DNA of 64,000 nucleotides from CAZKUN01 sp964555935 (GCA_964555935.1 CAZKUN010000014.1:1-64000); one strand, 5' to 3'. Positions 50,756-60,349 are shown, counted from the first letter of the stretch. Made by a program: numbers and translations. Notes: generated by a model from the letters alone, not told the origin.

Positions 50756-51931
50756 GTCGAGGGAGATCTGCAAGCCCTCCATCGCCGGGCTGTCGTCGAT
50801 GACGGGCGTCTCTTCGCCGGTCTTCTGACTGACCTCGATGACCTGCTCAGCCGGGATGTCGAACTCCACCGTCGGCCATGACGTGTAGTGGGGACTGTAG
50901 TTGTTGAGCAGCACGGCGCGGCGGCCGTCGGCATGGGTGAACGTGCCGATCAGGTAGTCGGAGTGCTCGTAGGTGATGTTCTCGATCGGCGAGCCCGCAA
51001 GCGCCTCGGCCACGTCCCCATCGGGCTCAAGCCGGTAGATCTCCGTGCTGGTTAGTTGCATGAGCGTTGGTCCGAGGGCCTTCAGACACGCGTTGATGCG
51101 AGTGGCCTGATCGTAGTGGCGCGTCTTGCGTCCATCGAGGGTGATGACCGCGCCATCTCTGACGAACGAGGCCCCGCGAGGGGTCCAGTAGCAGAAGTAC
51201 AGGACGCCCTTGGCGCCATAGGCCAGCGAGGTGTAGATCTGCCACCGGAGATCCGCCTCGGTGGGGTCATTGTGCGAGCCGAAGGGGATGGTGTTGAAGA
51301 AGTTCCAGAACGGAATGTCCCTCTGCAGCGAGTGCTTGCGCATCACTTCAAGATTGGTGCAGTAACTTGACCTGCTGTCGCCGCTGGGCTTCAGCGCCGG
51401 GTAGTGATCCATCGACAGGACGTCCACATCGATTGCTTCGAGAAATTGCGACACGTGCTCGTCGTAGGTCTCCGTGCCGAGCTGCTGCTGGTTGGCATAG
51501 TTGGGGTAGAGATTGATATAGCCCAGGCGGCCAGGACGCGCCTCGCGCAGGGCATCCACCCGCTCGCGGAGTTCCGCGAACTCTTTCACGGTCGGCTCGT
51601 CATCCAGCACGTACCCCCAGCACGACGGGCCATCGGGCAACTCCTCGGGCGGAAGCCCTCCCGTCCAGAGCAGCGCGTCGAGGCCGTATCGCTCGCACAG
51701 ATCCAGGCACTCGCGCATCTTCTCAGGCGAGCGGGATGCCATCGCGCCGAGGACCAGCGTGAAGTTGGCCTGTGCGATGTCGCGGTAGTTCGCATCCATG
51801 TTGTCATCGGCCGGGGGATCGACCCAGAATCCGATGGCAAAGCGATCCTGCTCGAAGCGTTGCGCCGATGCGGGCGACATCGCAGACCCTCCGATGAGAA
51901 TGGTTGTCAGCAGCGCGCTGGCTCTCGCCAT
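50723..51931 (-). CDS. Exported TIM-barrel glycosidase-like protein (duplicate 1)
   Basis: A 402-residue exported protein (signal peptide ends SPASAQ). TIM-barrel features: RFAIGFWVDPPADDN, YGLDALLWTGGL, CWGYVLDDEPTVKEF (candidate catalytic Asp-Glu), YINLYPNYANQQQLG, DVLSMDHYPAL, GVLYFCYWTPRG, and a small C-terminal beta domain (GTFTHADGRRAVLLNNY). It is the last gene of the operon starting at 56770 and a paralogue of 52006-53214. Identity is about 60% by eye in the N-terminal half and much higher in the C-terminal half; the last 23 residues are identical. It probably acts on a plant or algal glycan; family unassigned. Confidence 0.68.
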   Translation of the reverse strand: MARASALLTTILIGGSAMSPASAQRFEQDRFAIGFWVDPPADDNMDANYRDIAQANFTLVLGAMASRSPEKMRECLDLCERYGLDALLWTGGLPPEELPDGPSCWGYVLDDEPTVKEFAELRERVDALREARPGRLGYINLYPNYANQQQLGTETYDEHVSQFLEAIDVDVLSMDHYPALKPSGDSRSSYCTNLEVMRKHSLQRDIPFWNFFNTIPFGSHNDPTEADLRWQIYTSLAYGAKGVLYFCYWTPRGASFVRDGAVITLDGRKTRHYDQATRINACLKALGPTLMQLTSTEIYRLEPDGDVAEALAGSPIENITYEHSDYLIGTFTHADGRRAVLLNNYSPHYTSWPTVEFDIPAEQVIEVSQKTGEETPVIDDSPAMEGLQISLDSGEGRLFLLP

Positions 51932-51950
51932 TTCCAGACCTCACCTCTCA

Positions 51951-52008
51951 CTATAGACGGTCTCAGACCCCGTAGGTCGAAGCTCTAGCTTCGACCAAGG
52001 CCCTTCTA
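51951..52008. repeat. Palindromic element between the duplicated genes
   Basis: Left end TATAGACGGTCTCAGACCCCG, related to TATAGAAGTGGTTTCAAAGC at 42987. The type-B core has arms GGTCGAAGCT (51975-51984) and AGCTTCGACC (51987-51996). The right end CTTCTA (52003-52008) contains the stop codon of the gene ending at 52006. The element fills most of the 74-bp space between the two paralogues. Confidence 0.8.
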
Positions 52009-53214
52009 CGGCAGCAGGAACAGCCGGCCCTCACCCGAGTCGAGAGAGATCTGCAACCCCTCCATCGCCGGGCTGTCGTCGATGACGGGAGCTTCCTCGC
52101 CGGTGGTCTGGCTGACCTCAACCACTTGCTCCGCCGGCACGTCGAACTCCACGGTTGGCCAGGACGTGTAGTGCGTGTCATAGTTGAGGAGCAGCACGGC
52201 GCGGCGGCCATCGGCATGGGTGAACGTGCCGATGAGATAGTCGGTATGGTCGTAGGCGAGGCTCTTGATCGGCGAGCCGGCGAGCGCCTCGGCCACGTCG
52301 GCTTTGGGCTCCAGCCGATGGACTCCCGTGCTGGTCAACTGCATGATCGTGGGACCGAGGGCCTTGATGCAGGCGTTGATGCGGGTTGCCTGATCGTAGT
52401 GGCGCGTCTTGCGCCCCTCGGTGGTGATGATGGCCCCGCCCTTGGGGAACTCGCCGCCGCCTGGGGTCCAGTAGCAGAAATACAGCACGCCCTTCGACCC
52501 GTACGCAATCGCCGTGTAGATCTGCCAGCGCAGGTCGGCCTCAGTGGGATCAAAGTGCGGTCCATACGGCATCACGTTGAAGAAGTTCCAGTGCGGAATG
52601 CCCGCCTGCAGCGAGTGCTTGCGCATCACCTCGAGGTTCGCGCAGTAAGCCGCTCGGCCGTCGTGGCCCGGCTTCATGATCGGGTAGTGGTCCATGCAGA
52701 GGACCTCGGGTCGCAGCACCTCGACGAACTTGCGGACATGCTCATCGTAAGAATCGGCGCCGAGTTGCTTGGCGTTGGCGTAGTTCGGCAGCAGGTTGAT
52801 GTACGCGATCTTCCCCGGCCGGGCGGCGCGGAGCGCGTTGGCCCTCTCGGCCAGCGGCGCGAAGTCCGCGACGGCCGGCTCATCGCGGATCATATAGCCC
52901 CAGCAGGCGGGACCGTCGGCGACCTCCTCGGGCTCCAGCCCGCCCGTCCAAACGAGGGCTTTGAGGCCGTATCGCTCGCACAGTTCAAGCTGGCGCTCCA
53001 CGTGGACGGGCGTCCGCGCGCCGAAGCTCCCCAGCACCAGCGTGAAGTTGGCGTTGGCGATGTCGAGGTAGTGCTGCTCCACGTTCTCGTCCGCCGGCGG
53101 ATCGACCCAGAATCCGATGGCGAAGCGATCCTGTCGGAACTCCTGAGCGGATGCGGTGGGCATGAGGAGGCCTCCGATGATGACGGCGATGGCGGGTCCG
53201 ATTGTCCTACTCAT
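52006..53214 (-). CDS. Exported TIM-barrel glycosidase-like protein (duplicate 2)
   Basis: A 402-residue paralogue of the downstream gene with signal peptide (GGLLMPTASAQ) and the same barrel motifs: FAIGFWVDPPADEN, LKALVWTGGLEPEE, CWGYMIRDEPAVADF, AYINLLPNYANAKQLG, EVLCMDHYPIMK, GVLYFCYWTPGGG. Its start overlaps the stop codon region of the upstream beta-helix gene by 8 bp, so it is translationally coupled. Its TAG stop is formed by the end of the palindromic element. Keeping two copies in one operon suggests slightly different substrates or dosage. Confidence 0.68.
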   Translation of the reverse strand: MSRTIGPAIAVIIGGLLMPTASAQEFRQDRFAIGFWVDPPADENVEQHYLDIANANFTLVLGSFGARTPVHVERQLELCERYGLKALVWTGGLEPEEVADGPACWGYMIRDEPAVADFAPLAERANALRAARPGKIAYINLLPNYANAKQLGADSYDEHVRKFVEVLRPEVLCMDHYPIMKPGHDGRAAYCANLEVMRKHSLQAGIPHWNFFNVMPYGPHFDPTEADLRWQIYTAIAYGSKGVLYFCYWTPGGGEFPKGGAIITTEGRKTRHYDQATRINACIKALGPTIMQLTSTGVHRLEPKADVAEALAGSPIKSLAYDHTDYLIGTFTHADGRRAVLLLNYDTHYTSWPTVEFDVPAEQVVEVSQTTGEEAPVIDDSPAMEGLQISLDSGEGRLFLLP

Positions 53215-55567
53215 AACTCAACCTCACTTCATCGATGTATAGGACGCAGTCGGTGGTTGCCGTTCCGGTGAACGCGAACCAGTCGAATTGCTTGAACGAT
53301 TCGGATGCGAGCGGCAGGCTCTCGTGCAGGATCGGCTGGGCGTCGGCCGGCGAGATCTTAGCGCTGTAGGTGTCCGGGCGGCCCGCGCCGATGGTGAACT
53401 TCAGCTCGATTTCGGTCCACGCGGCCGGCGCGAGGCTGGCGATCTCCTCATCACCGGCCATGAGGCGGCCATCGGCCATGACTCTCAGAACCGGGCCCGT
53501 GCAGAACGGCTTCTTGTTTGTGTAGTCGCGTCCCTCGATGGTGTGGCTTGCGCCGGGCTCGGGGCGGATCGCAAAGCTGACAGTCACGTCCCCCTCCACA
53601 TATCCCGGCCCGTAGATGATCATGGGGTAGAACGGTTTGGCAGCCTGCGGGCTGTCGGTGAGTTTCATGCAATGCGTGCCCCGGAATGCCGTCTCGTCCG
53701 TGATCTCAAGAAGAGCGTGTTCGTTGGCGCCGTGGAGCTGCCGCTTCTGCGGACCATTGCCCTTGGTGTCCGGCTCGAAGTCATCGACGATCGGCTTTGG
53801 CGGGGGTGGGGGAGGCAGCTCCATGCTCAGGATCGGCGTCGGCCTGACCTCGGGGAAGTCCACATCGAGGTGACGGTACGGTTCCGCCAAGCCGGCCCGC
53901 GCGACGATCTCCGCGGGTGGTTCGACGTCGAAGTGGTTGTCGATCCACTCATGCCACTCGGCCTGGTTCTGGTTGTGGCGGATGGTCGCGCCGGCGGTGT
54001 CGTGGATGGCGTTGCCCTCAACGCGGAATCCCTTGCTTCCCTGATCCATGAAGATCCCGTTGTTTGGGGCGCTGCCCGTGAACTTGCTGCGGTGCACATC
54101 GTGGATGTGGTTGCCGCGGATGATTGTGTCAGGGATGAAGCCCAGGCTGTAGATGCCGCCGCCATCGGCAAGCAGCATCATCGCATCATGGATGTGGTTG
54201 CGCTCCACCACGTTGGCGCGGCAGGCGGTGGGGTTGTCGTTCCAACTCCAGCCGATCGATACGTTCGAGTAGAGGAAGCGACGCACGACGTTGTGGCTTA
54301 TGACAGTGCCGTCCGTGATGCCGGCCCAGATTCCGTGCCCGGAGAAGTGGACCAGTCCGCCGTCGGAGATGACGTTGTTGGCGATCAGATTGTCCTTCGG
54401 CACGCCAGCGCCGCCGCCGACCTTCACGCCGCCCGCCCCCAGGTCATACATCATGTTGCCGATGACCTCACTGTTGCTGGAGCCGTTGCTCAGCTCAAGC
54501 GCATACGCGCCGAGGTTGGCGAAGGTGCAGTCCTCGACGCGGCAGTTTTGGACGTTGGATCCCTGCCACGCGGCGGGGAGGTCGACCATGCCCTGGCCCG
54601 AGCTGTAGCCCTCGGGTGGAAGCTCCCAGTGCGTGTGCTTGAACGCGATGCCCCGGAATGTGATATGCTCCACCGGAAGTCCCGCCTCGGCGTCGCCGAC
54701 GAGTCGCACGAGCTGGCCGACCTTCGGCGCGACGATGGTAACCTCGGACATGTCCTCGCCGGGGAGCGGCGCGTAGCTGAGCGTGCCCGTCTCGCGGTCG
54801 AGGTACCACTCGCCAGGCTTGCCGAGGGCTTCTTTCGCGTTCTCGACGTAGTAGGGGTTGGCGCCGTTCTTCCACCAGTGCCCGATGCGATAGACCGGGA
54901 ATCCAGTGAAGCGGACAATCTCGTTCTCCTCGTCGATCTCCCGAATGCGAAGGCGCGACGAACTCCAGTCATGTAGGGCGACCACCTCGACATCATCGAG
55001 ATTCTCCCATGGCGCGATGTCGCCTGGCCGGTAACGGAAGTCATCCTGGCTGCGGCGATGAGCCATGCCATCACGCGCCGGGGAATTCGTGAGTCCGGCG
55101 ATGATGAACGCGCCGAGGCTTGGTCGGTAGCGCCGGGTGAAGTGCTCATCGCCCGGGGCCTTGACGAAGAGCTGGCGGAAGTACCAGTCGTCTGGAATCG
55201 TTCTCACGTAGATGCCGTCAGGGCCCTGCTCCCAGCCCCCGATGACGCGACCGCCGCTAATGACCGGCGTCTCGCCCTCGTATGCCTCGAATGTCAGGGG
55301 CGCGTCGACTGTCCCCGAGTCCAGCGGCGTGAGTTCCAGCGGCTCGTCGAGTTCGTAGACGCCCCCTCGGAGCACGATGGTCACGGGCTCGTCCCGGCCC
55401 AACTCGCGCGCCGCATCCCGCGCGGCTCTGAGCGTGGCAAACGGCGCCTCGAGGGTGCCCGCCGCGTCGTCATCGCCGCCGGGAGCCACGTAGATGCTGA
55501 TGTCCGCGATCGCGCTCACGGCAATGCCTCCCAAGGCGAGAATCGCGAGCAGCTTGCCGGTGACCAT
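53207..55567 (-). CDS. Secreted right-handed beta-helix protein
   Basis: A 786-residue exported protein (signal peptide MVTGKLLAILALGGIAVSAIA). It opens as many beta-helix glycosidases and lyases do: ISIYVAPGGDDDAAGTLEAPF then TLRAARDAARELG and VTIVLRGGVYELDEPL. A long series of parallel beta-helix rungs follows (NCRVEDCTFANLGAYALELSN, NVVERNHIHDAMMLLADGGGIY). After a polyproline stretch (PPPPPPKP) come about 180 residues of a beta-sandwich binding module (VDDFEPDTKGNGPQ). Likely acts on a polysaccharide. It begins 3 bp after the stop of the URO-D-like gene and overlaps the next gene, so it is in the middle of the operon. Confidence 0.8.
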   Translation of the reverse strand: MVTGKLLAILALGGIAVSAIADISIYVAPGGDDDAAGTLEAPFATLRAARDAARELGRDEPVTIVLRGGVYELDEPLELTPLDSGTVDAPLTFEAYEGETPVISGGRVIGGWEQGPDGIYVRTIPDDWYFRQLFVKAPGDEHFTRRYRPSLGAFIIAGLTNSPARDGMAHRRSQDDFRYRPGDIAPWENLDDVEVVALHDWSSSRLRIREIDEENEIVRFTGFPVYRIGHWWKNGANPYYVENAKEALGKPGEWYLDRETGTLSYAPLPGEDMSEVTIVAPKVGQLVRLVGDAEAGLPVEHITFRGIAFKHTHWELPPEGYSSGQGMVDLPAAWQGSNVQNCRVEDCTFANLGAYALELSNGSSNSEVIGNMMYDLGAGGVKVGGGAGVPKDNLIANNVISDGGLVHFSGHGIWAGITDGTVISHNVVRRFLYSNVSIGWSWNDNPTACRANVVERNHIHDAMMLLADGGGIYSLGFIPDTIIRGNHIHDVHRSKFTGSAPNNGIFMDQGSKGFRVEGNAIHDTAGATIRHNQNQAEWHEWIDNHFDVEPPAEIVARAGLAEPYRHLDVDFPEVRPTPILSMELPPPPPPKPIVDDFEPDTKGNGPQKRQLHGANEHALLEITDETAFRGTHCMKLTDSPQAAKPFYPMIIYGPGYVEGDVTVSFAIRPEPGASHTIEGRDYTNKKPFCTGPVLRVMADGRLMAGDEEIASLAPAAWTEIELKFTIGAGRPDTYSAKISPADAQPILHESLPLASESFKQFDWFAFTGTATTDCVLYIDEVRLSYE

Positions 55568-55570
55568 AGC

Positions 55571-56770
55571 CTATGTCTCCTGGGACGGGATCTCGTGATC
55601 CGCCAGTCGCTCGCCGATGCGGCGGACGCGGTCGAGGGACGCCTCCGGCGGCGTCGTGTCGGCGATGCTGAAGATGATGCCCCGGCCGTCGCCAATGGCA
55701 TCAACCGCGTCGCTAATGTGCTGCTCGAACTGCTCCTCGGTGAACGAGCCCTCAAGCACGGCGGTCGAGCAGATGCCGCCCCAGATCGCGATTTTCTCGC
55801 CGAAGGCCTCGCGGTAATCGCTGAGGGTCAGCCGCGTCATGGGCTTGGGGCATACCGAGTCGGCGACGTCGACGCCGCTACGTACGAACAACTCGGCGAG
55901 CCCGTCGTTCTCGCCATCTGTGTGGGTGAAGAGTAGCTTGCCGGCCTCGTGGAAGCGGTCCGCCCAGCGCGACAGCTCCGGCAGGATGTATGGCTCGAAG
56001 ACGGCCGGCGGCGTGAGCATGACGTCGTAGTTCGCGCCGAGCATCGCCGCCTCGCACGAACTCCTCAGGCTGGCCTCGAGGACGGCGTCGAAGTAGCACT
56101 GCATGCGCCTGGCTGTGTTCTCGATCAGTTCCGGCGAGTCATGGAGGTCGTAGAAGAAGCGGTCATACGGAACGAGCTCTTTCATCAGATGATGCACCGG
56201 AGAGGCGGCGACGTTCGTGAACCCAACGAGCAGACCCCGCTCGCCAATCTCGTTTTGGTGGGCGGCGAAGCGTGATTCATCAGCCTCGACCTCGATGTCC
56301 TCAAAGAGCGCCGCGACGATCTCGTAGTCGTCGACAGTCTTCACCACGCGCTCGGTGACGGCCATGATCGTGATGCCGTCCGAGCGCATGCGGTCGTTGT
56401 AGCGCAACGCGCCGGAGATCTCGCCAACGGGAGTGCGGTACGTCACGCGGACGTCATCGCCCGCACGCTCGACGATCCGCTCCACGCGCCTGAACCGCAG
56501 CCGGAACGGCTGGTTCTTCACGTGCTCGATTCCGAGCAGACGATCGCACGCGTCGTCAGGCTCCTCCGTGTCGAGGAAGTCGGGCACTACGGCGTGAAAG
56601 CCGACGCCAAGATCATCGCAGATGTCAAAGAGCAACGCGCCGTCCCAGTCGCCCGGCAGCGTGCCCCGATAGGCGTGCGCGTTATACCAGAGGTCCAGCC
56701 TCGGCACCCACGGCACGCGGTCTACGGGCTCGTGCCGGAGCGCCGCGAGGATGCGGTCTCGATGTGTCAT
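55571..56770 (-). CDS. URO-D-family protein lacking the metal-site cysteines
   Basis: A 399-residue URO-D superfamily protein (opening RDRILAALRHEPVDRVPWVP). The central motif reads LLFTHTDGENDGLAEL, with Asp where the corrinoid methyltransferases have Cys (HTC in the gene at 10676). The C-terminal motif reads IIFSIADTTPPEAS, again without Cys. It is therefore unlikely to bind zinc or activate thiols in the MtaA manner and may have another role. It is the first gene of a four-gene operon whose other products are secreted glycan-active proteins. GGAGGTG lies 8 bp before ATG 56770. Confidence 0.78.
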   Translation of the reverse strand: MTHRDRILAALRHEPVDRVPWVPRLDLWYNAHAYRGTLPGDWDGALLFDICDDLGVGFHAVVPDFLDTEEPDDACDRLLGIEHVKNQPFRLRFRRVERIVERAGDDVRVTYRTPVGEISGALRYNDRMRSDGITIMAVTERVVKTVDDYEIVAALFEDIEVEADESRFAAHQNEIGERGLLVGFTNVAASPVHHLMKELVPYDRFFYDLHDSPELIENTARRMQCYFDAVLEASLRSSCEAAMLGANYDVMLTPPAVFEPYILPELSRWADRFHEAGKLLFTHTDGENDGLAELFVRSGVDVADSVCPKPMTRLTLSDYREAFGEKIAIWGGICSTAVLEGSFTEEQFEQHISDAVDAIGDGRGIIFSIADTTPPEASLDRVRRIGERLADHEIPSQET

Positions 56771-56811
56771 AGTCGCCCACCTCCGACGGACGCGGTGATC
56801 TTCAAGCGCGA

Positions 56812-56845
56812 GGGCGCATGGACCTGCTCAAGGGGCCATGCGCCC
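56812..56845. promoter_or_regulatory. 10-bp inverted repeat in a divergent promoter region
   Basis: Arms GGGCGCATGG (56812-56821) and CCATGCGCCC (56836-56845) with a 14-bp spacer, lying in the 122-bp region between the divergent URO-D-like operon and the DUF6259-like gene. The inner arms match the inverted repeat at 42292-42311. A shared operator or a leader hairpin are both possible. Confidence 0.45.
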
Positions 56846-56892
56846 AAACCGCGAATGACCCCGGAGACGCACTCGAACCGGAGGCCTCAACC

Positions 56893-59800
56893 ATGATTCG
56901 CTTGATCGCGGGCACCCTCGCGCTGGTCTCGTCGCCTGCATTCGCCGCGCCGTCCACCTTCGAGCAGGTCGTCGATGGCGTGTATTGCGTCCGTGACGAT
57001 GCGGGGCAGTGGTCGGGCGATATGAGCAAGGCCATCGCTCATCAGAACAGCGAGAACTACCTGACGAAGAAAGTGCTCGACCTCTCGGAGGTCACCGATG
57101 AGATCTGGGCGCGAGCGACGCAAGTGCGCGTCTCCGCGTATCTGTTGGTGAGCGACTACTCGTGGAATGTGGGGGATGGGGAGCGGAATGGGTTGGACGA
57201 GAGCTTCGTAATGATCGTCAATGGCACGGAACACGAGTACCCGACCAGTTGCGGCGCGCCCGCGTGGCCCATCTCCGGGACGCCAATCTGGGGCTGGTAT
57301 GACTTCATCATCCCTCAGTCGGAGCTGACGCGCGGCGAGAATGAGATCATCTTCCACAAGACGGAGAGCGAGAAGAACGACGACTATCTCTACATCTGCA
57401 TCGACACCACCGTTGAGCCGGCCAACAGCTACGTGGACCTGGGGAATGGCGAGTGGACGCAGGAGAAGCTGACCGTCCCTGGCGGCAACGGCGAGTACAT
57501 GGTGAGGGTGTATCTCATCACCGAGAAGCTGGGGTTCCAAACGGTCTGGGACCCAAGCGCGGCGATGGATGACGCGGCGGGGCTCGTGCTCTACGCGGGG
57601 TCGCAATATGGCCAGGAGGTTACCGAGGGGCTGGCGCTCGAGACCGGGCAGACGGCGCGCCTGGAGTGGCGAGGCGATCGGATCGACCAGATGACGGAGC
57701 TGACGGCGTTGGCCGAGGCGACGGGCGAGATCGAGTGCGCGTGGCTCGATTCGGATGGCGCGGAGGGTGACTATGTGCGCGGGCCGGCCAGCTACTTCGC
57801 CGACCTGCCGGCGAGTCGCGCGCTGATGCCGACGGGATTCGTGGTTCGCCCAGCCGACGCGCCTGTGACGCTGAAGAAGCTGACGCTGACGGGCGCGCTG
57901 AGCCACAGGCCTGCCGATGAGCTGGTTGACATGGCGCCCGTGATTCACGATCCACCGGCGGGCCCCGCGGACCGCCGGCCGGAGTGCGTGATTGGGACCG
58001 ACGAGATCACCCTCGCGAATCGGGAGATCGAGTGCCGGTTCGATACCTCGGGCGGCCGCCTGCGCCTGACCTCGCTCCACCACGAGCGCGCCGACAGCGA
58101 GATGGTGCGCCACCCCGGCGACGTGGCGCTGTTCCTGGTCGAGGTTGACGGCGAGCGATATGCGGGATCTAGGGACTTCAGGTTGGCCGACGCGCAGCCC
58201 GCCGAGAATGGCTTCGAGGCGACGCTGGTGCGTGATGAGATTGGCATGGAAGCGGAGTTGCGGGCATGGGTGGACGGGGACTCGCTGAGGATGGCATTTG
58301 GGTTGACCAATGTCGGCGACCAGCCGGTGGAATTCAAGCTCGCGTTCCCGCACATGGCGGGGCTGGCCATCTCGGAGACGCCGGCGGATGACTACTACTT
58401 CTACCCGTGGGGGGGAGGGATCATCAGCGACCGCCCCGCGAGCATCCGGCGGGGGTATGGCGACCACGAGGCGCTGTATCAGATGATGGATATCTTCAGC
58501 CCAGAACGTGGGGCCGGCCTGATGCTGCGCGTGGACGATGAGGAGGGCTGGCACAAGATACTGGCGCTGCGCAAGCACGTTCCGGGCAAGGCGGCGTTTG
58601 GCGGCGAGAAGATGGCCGGACACATCGCCGCCGAGATGAAGTGGAGCGACACGCTACCCGAGGTCGAGGGGACAGGACTCGCCGTCGAGTACCTGCGCCG
58701 AACGCGTGGCCCTGGGAAGTCGTTCAGCGTCCCCGACGCGGTGATCACTCCTCACGCAGGCGGGTGGAAGGCGGCGATGGGCGCCTACGCGCGGTGGGCG
58801 CACGATGCGTGGCAGTTCCGCAAGCACCCGTCGGCGTTGGGACCGATCACGACGATGATCGCCGCGGGGTGGGCCCAGAGCGTGTTGTTCAAGGATGGGG
58901 CGTATCGGACGGATATCATCAAGCCGATGACCGACTGCATCGAGTTGATGAGCTGGTGGGACTGGTCGCCGCTCGGGCCGTGGGGCACGCCTATAGATGA
59001 GTATCGGGAGAAGTTCGGCGAGGCGAAGTGGAAGCAGTGGAAGCCGTATTTCGTAGAGGACCCGGTGACGGGTGAGATGATGTGGAACAACCAGCCGGGC
59101 GGCTACGATGGCTACAACGAGCGCTTCGGCGGCCTGGAATCGTTCCGCGAGGCTATCGAGATGTACCAGGGGATGGGGTTGCTGACGACGCTGTATACGG
59201 ACCCGTTCCGAATGGATGAAGGCTGCGAGGTCGGCCGGGCGCACGGTAAGGAGTGGGGCGTTGTCACAGCGGAGGGGGAGCACTCGAAGGGCTACGACGT
59301 CTACAACCCGTGTCACGACAATCCGGATGTTCGCGAGTGGGTGGCCGATGCCATGGAGCGCGTGATGCGCGAGACGGGGGCGGACGGGATCCGACTCGAC
59401 GAGTACGGCCACCGGGGGTTCGTGTGCTACAGCGACGAGCACGCGCACTCGTATGCGGAGCCGGGCGCCACCCAGTGGCAGAAGGCGACGACGGAGGCGA
59501 CGCGGATGGTGCGCGAGCGGATGGACATGGTGAATCCCGAATCGGTGCTGACGACCGAGCATCCCGGCTATGATTACATGATGGCGGCCATCGACGGGTG
59601 CATTACGTACGACCTGACGGTGCAGTCCACGGAACTCCGGCCCGTCGAGGTGAACACCCAACGGTTCTATTTCCCCGAGTGCAAGGCGTACGAACTCGAC
59701 CATCGCGGCGCCGATCCGACGATGCGGAAGCGTTTCTGGAACGCCGTCGCGAGCTTCGGCGCCCGCTACCCGAAGCCGATGTACAACGTGTTGCGCGAGA

Positions 59801-60297
59801 ATCGGGATGTCTTTGAGACGGGGCAGGCCACGCCGCTGCTTCGCACGTTGGTTGAGCGTGTCTATGCCAACCGGTTCGAGGGGCGCGGCAAGACGTTCAC
59901 CATGCTACGGAACGCAACGGGGCACACGGTGGATGGCGCGTTGCTGCAACTGGATCTCGCGCCCGGATCGCACGCCGTGGACGTGCTTGCCTGTCGTGAA
60001 GTTGCCGGCTCCGAAGCCAATCTGTACTTGGCGCCTGACGACGTGGCGTGCATCGCGCGCCTGCCGAAACGACTGACCGCACGCCTAGATGGAGATGCCT
60101 TGGCAGCGCGGGTGAAGGGCCGTCGGGCTGGATGCAGCGTGACGCTCGTTAGCATGGATGGGGAGACGCTTGTCGAGGAAGCGCTGGGCGGCTCCACCGT
60201 GACCTTCGATCTGTCGACCATCCATGGCGAGCCGGCGTTGGTCAAGCTGATGCGTGGCGGGCAACTCATCGATATGGTCGAGGTGCCGAGGGACTAG
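56893..60297 (+). CDS. Secreted DUF6259-like glycoside hydrolase
   Basis: A 1134-residue exported protein (signal peptide MIRLIAGTLALVSSPAFAA). An N-terminal beta-sandwich has aromatic binding-type strands (YLTKKVLDLSEVTDEIWAR). A second beta-rich domain is at about 350-560. A (beta/alpha)8 barrel from about 620 to 960 contains GADGIRLDEYGHRGFVCYS (candidate nucleophile Asp, as in GH36/GH31-like barrels) and VLTTEHPGYDYMMAA (candidate acid/base). A beta-domain closes the chain. The overall pattern recalls DUF6259 proteins. ATG 56893 has GGAGG 9 bp upstream. The TAG stop is the first three bases of the palindromic element at 60295. Confidence 0.72.
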   Translation: MIRLIAGTLALVSSPAFAAPSTFEQVVDGVYCVRDDAGQWSGDMSKAIAHQNSENYLTKKVLDLSEVTDEIWARATQVRVSAYLLVSDYSWNVGDGERNGLDESFVMIVNGTEHEYPTSCGAPAWPISGTPIWGWYDFIIPQSELTRGENEIIFHKTESEKNDDYLYICIDTTVEPANSYVDLGNGEWTQEKLTVPGGNGEYMVRVYLITEKLGFQTVWDPSAAMDDAAGLVLYAGSQYGQEVTEGLALETGQTARLEWRGDRIDQMTELTALAEATGEIECAWLDSDGAEGDYVRGPASYFADLPASRALMPTGFVVRPADAPVTLKKLTLTGALSHRPADELVDMAPVIHDPPAGPADRRPECVIGTDEITLANREIECRFDTSGGRLRLTSLHHERADSEMVRHPGDVALFLVEVDGERYAGSRDFRLADAQPAENGFEATLVRDEIGMEAELRAWVDGDSLRMAFGLTNVGDQPVEFKLAFPHMAGLAISETPADDYYFYPWGGGIISDRPASIRRGYGDHEALYQMMDIFSPERGAGLMLRVDDEEGWHKILALRKHVPGKAAFGGEKMAGHIAAEMKWSDTLPEVEGTGLAVEYLRRTRGPGKSFSVPDAVITPHAGGWKAAMGAYARWAHDAWQFRKHPSALGPITTMIAAGWAQSVLFKDGAYRTDIIKPMTDCIELMSWWDWSPLGPWGTPIDEYREKFGEAKWKQWKPYFVEDPVTGEMMWNNQPGGYDGYNERFGGLESFREAIEMYQGMGLLTTLYTDPFRMDEGCEVGRAHGKEWGVVTAEGEHSKGYDVYNPCHDNPDVREWVADAMERVMRETGADGIRLDEYGHRGFVCYSDEHAHSYAEPGATQWQKATTEATRMVRERMDMVNPESVLTTEHPGYDYMMAAIDGCITYDLTVQSTELRPVEVNTQRFYFPECKAYELDHRGADPTMRKRFWNAVASFGARYPKPMYNVLRENRDVFETGQATPLLRTLVERVYANRFEGRGKTFTMLRNATGHTVDGALLQLDLAPGSHAVDVLACREVAGSEANLYLAPDDVACIARLPKRLTARLDGDALAARVKGRRAGCSVTLVSMDGETLVEEALGGSTVTFDLSTIHGEPALVKLMRGGQLIDMVEVPRD

Positions 60298-60349
60298 AAG
60301 CGCCTTCAAGACTCCCCGTAGGTCGAAGCTCTAGCTTCGACCCGTCCTA
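60295..60349. repeat. Palindromic element between convergent genes
   Basis: Starts TAGAAGCGCCTTCAAGACTC, where TAG is the stop codon of the plus-strand gene. Its type-B core has arms GGTCGAAGCT (60321-60330) and AGCTTCGACC (60333-60342). It ends at CTA (60347-60349), the stop codon of the minus-strand HD gene. The 55-bp element fills the whole convergent intergenic space. Confidence 0.82.
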
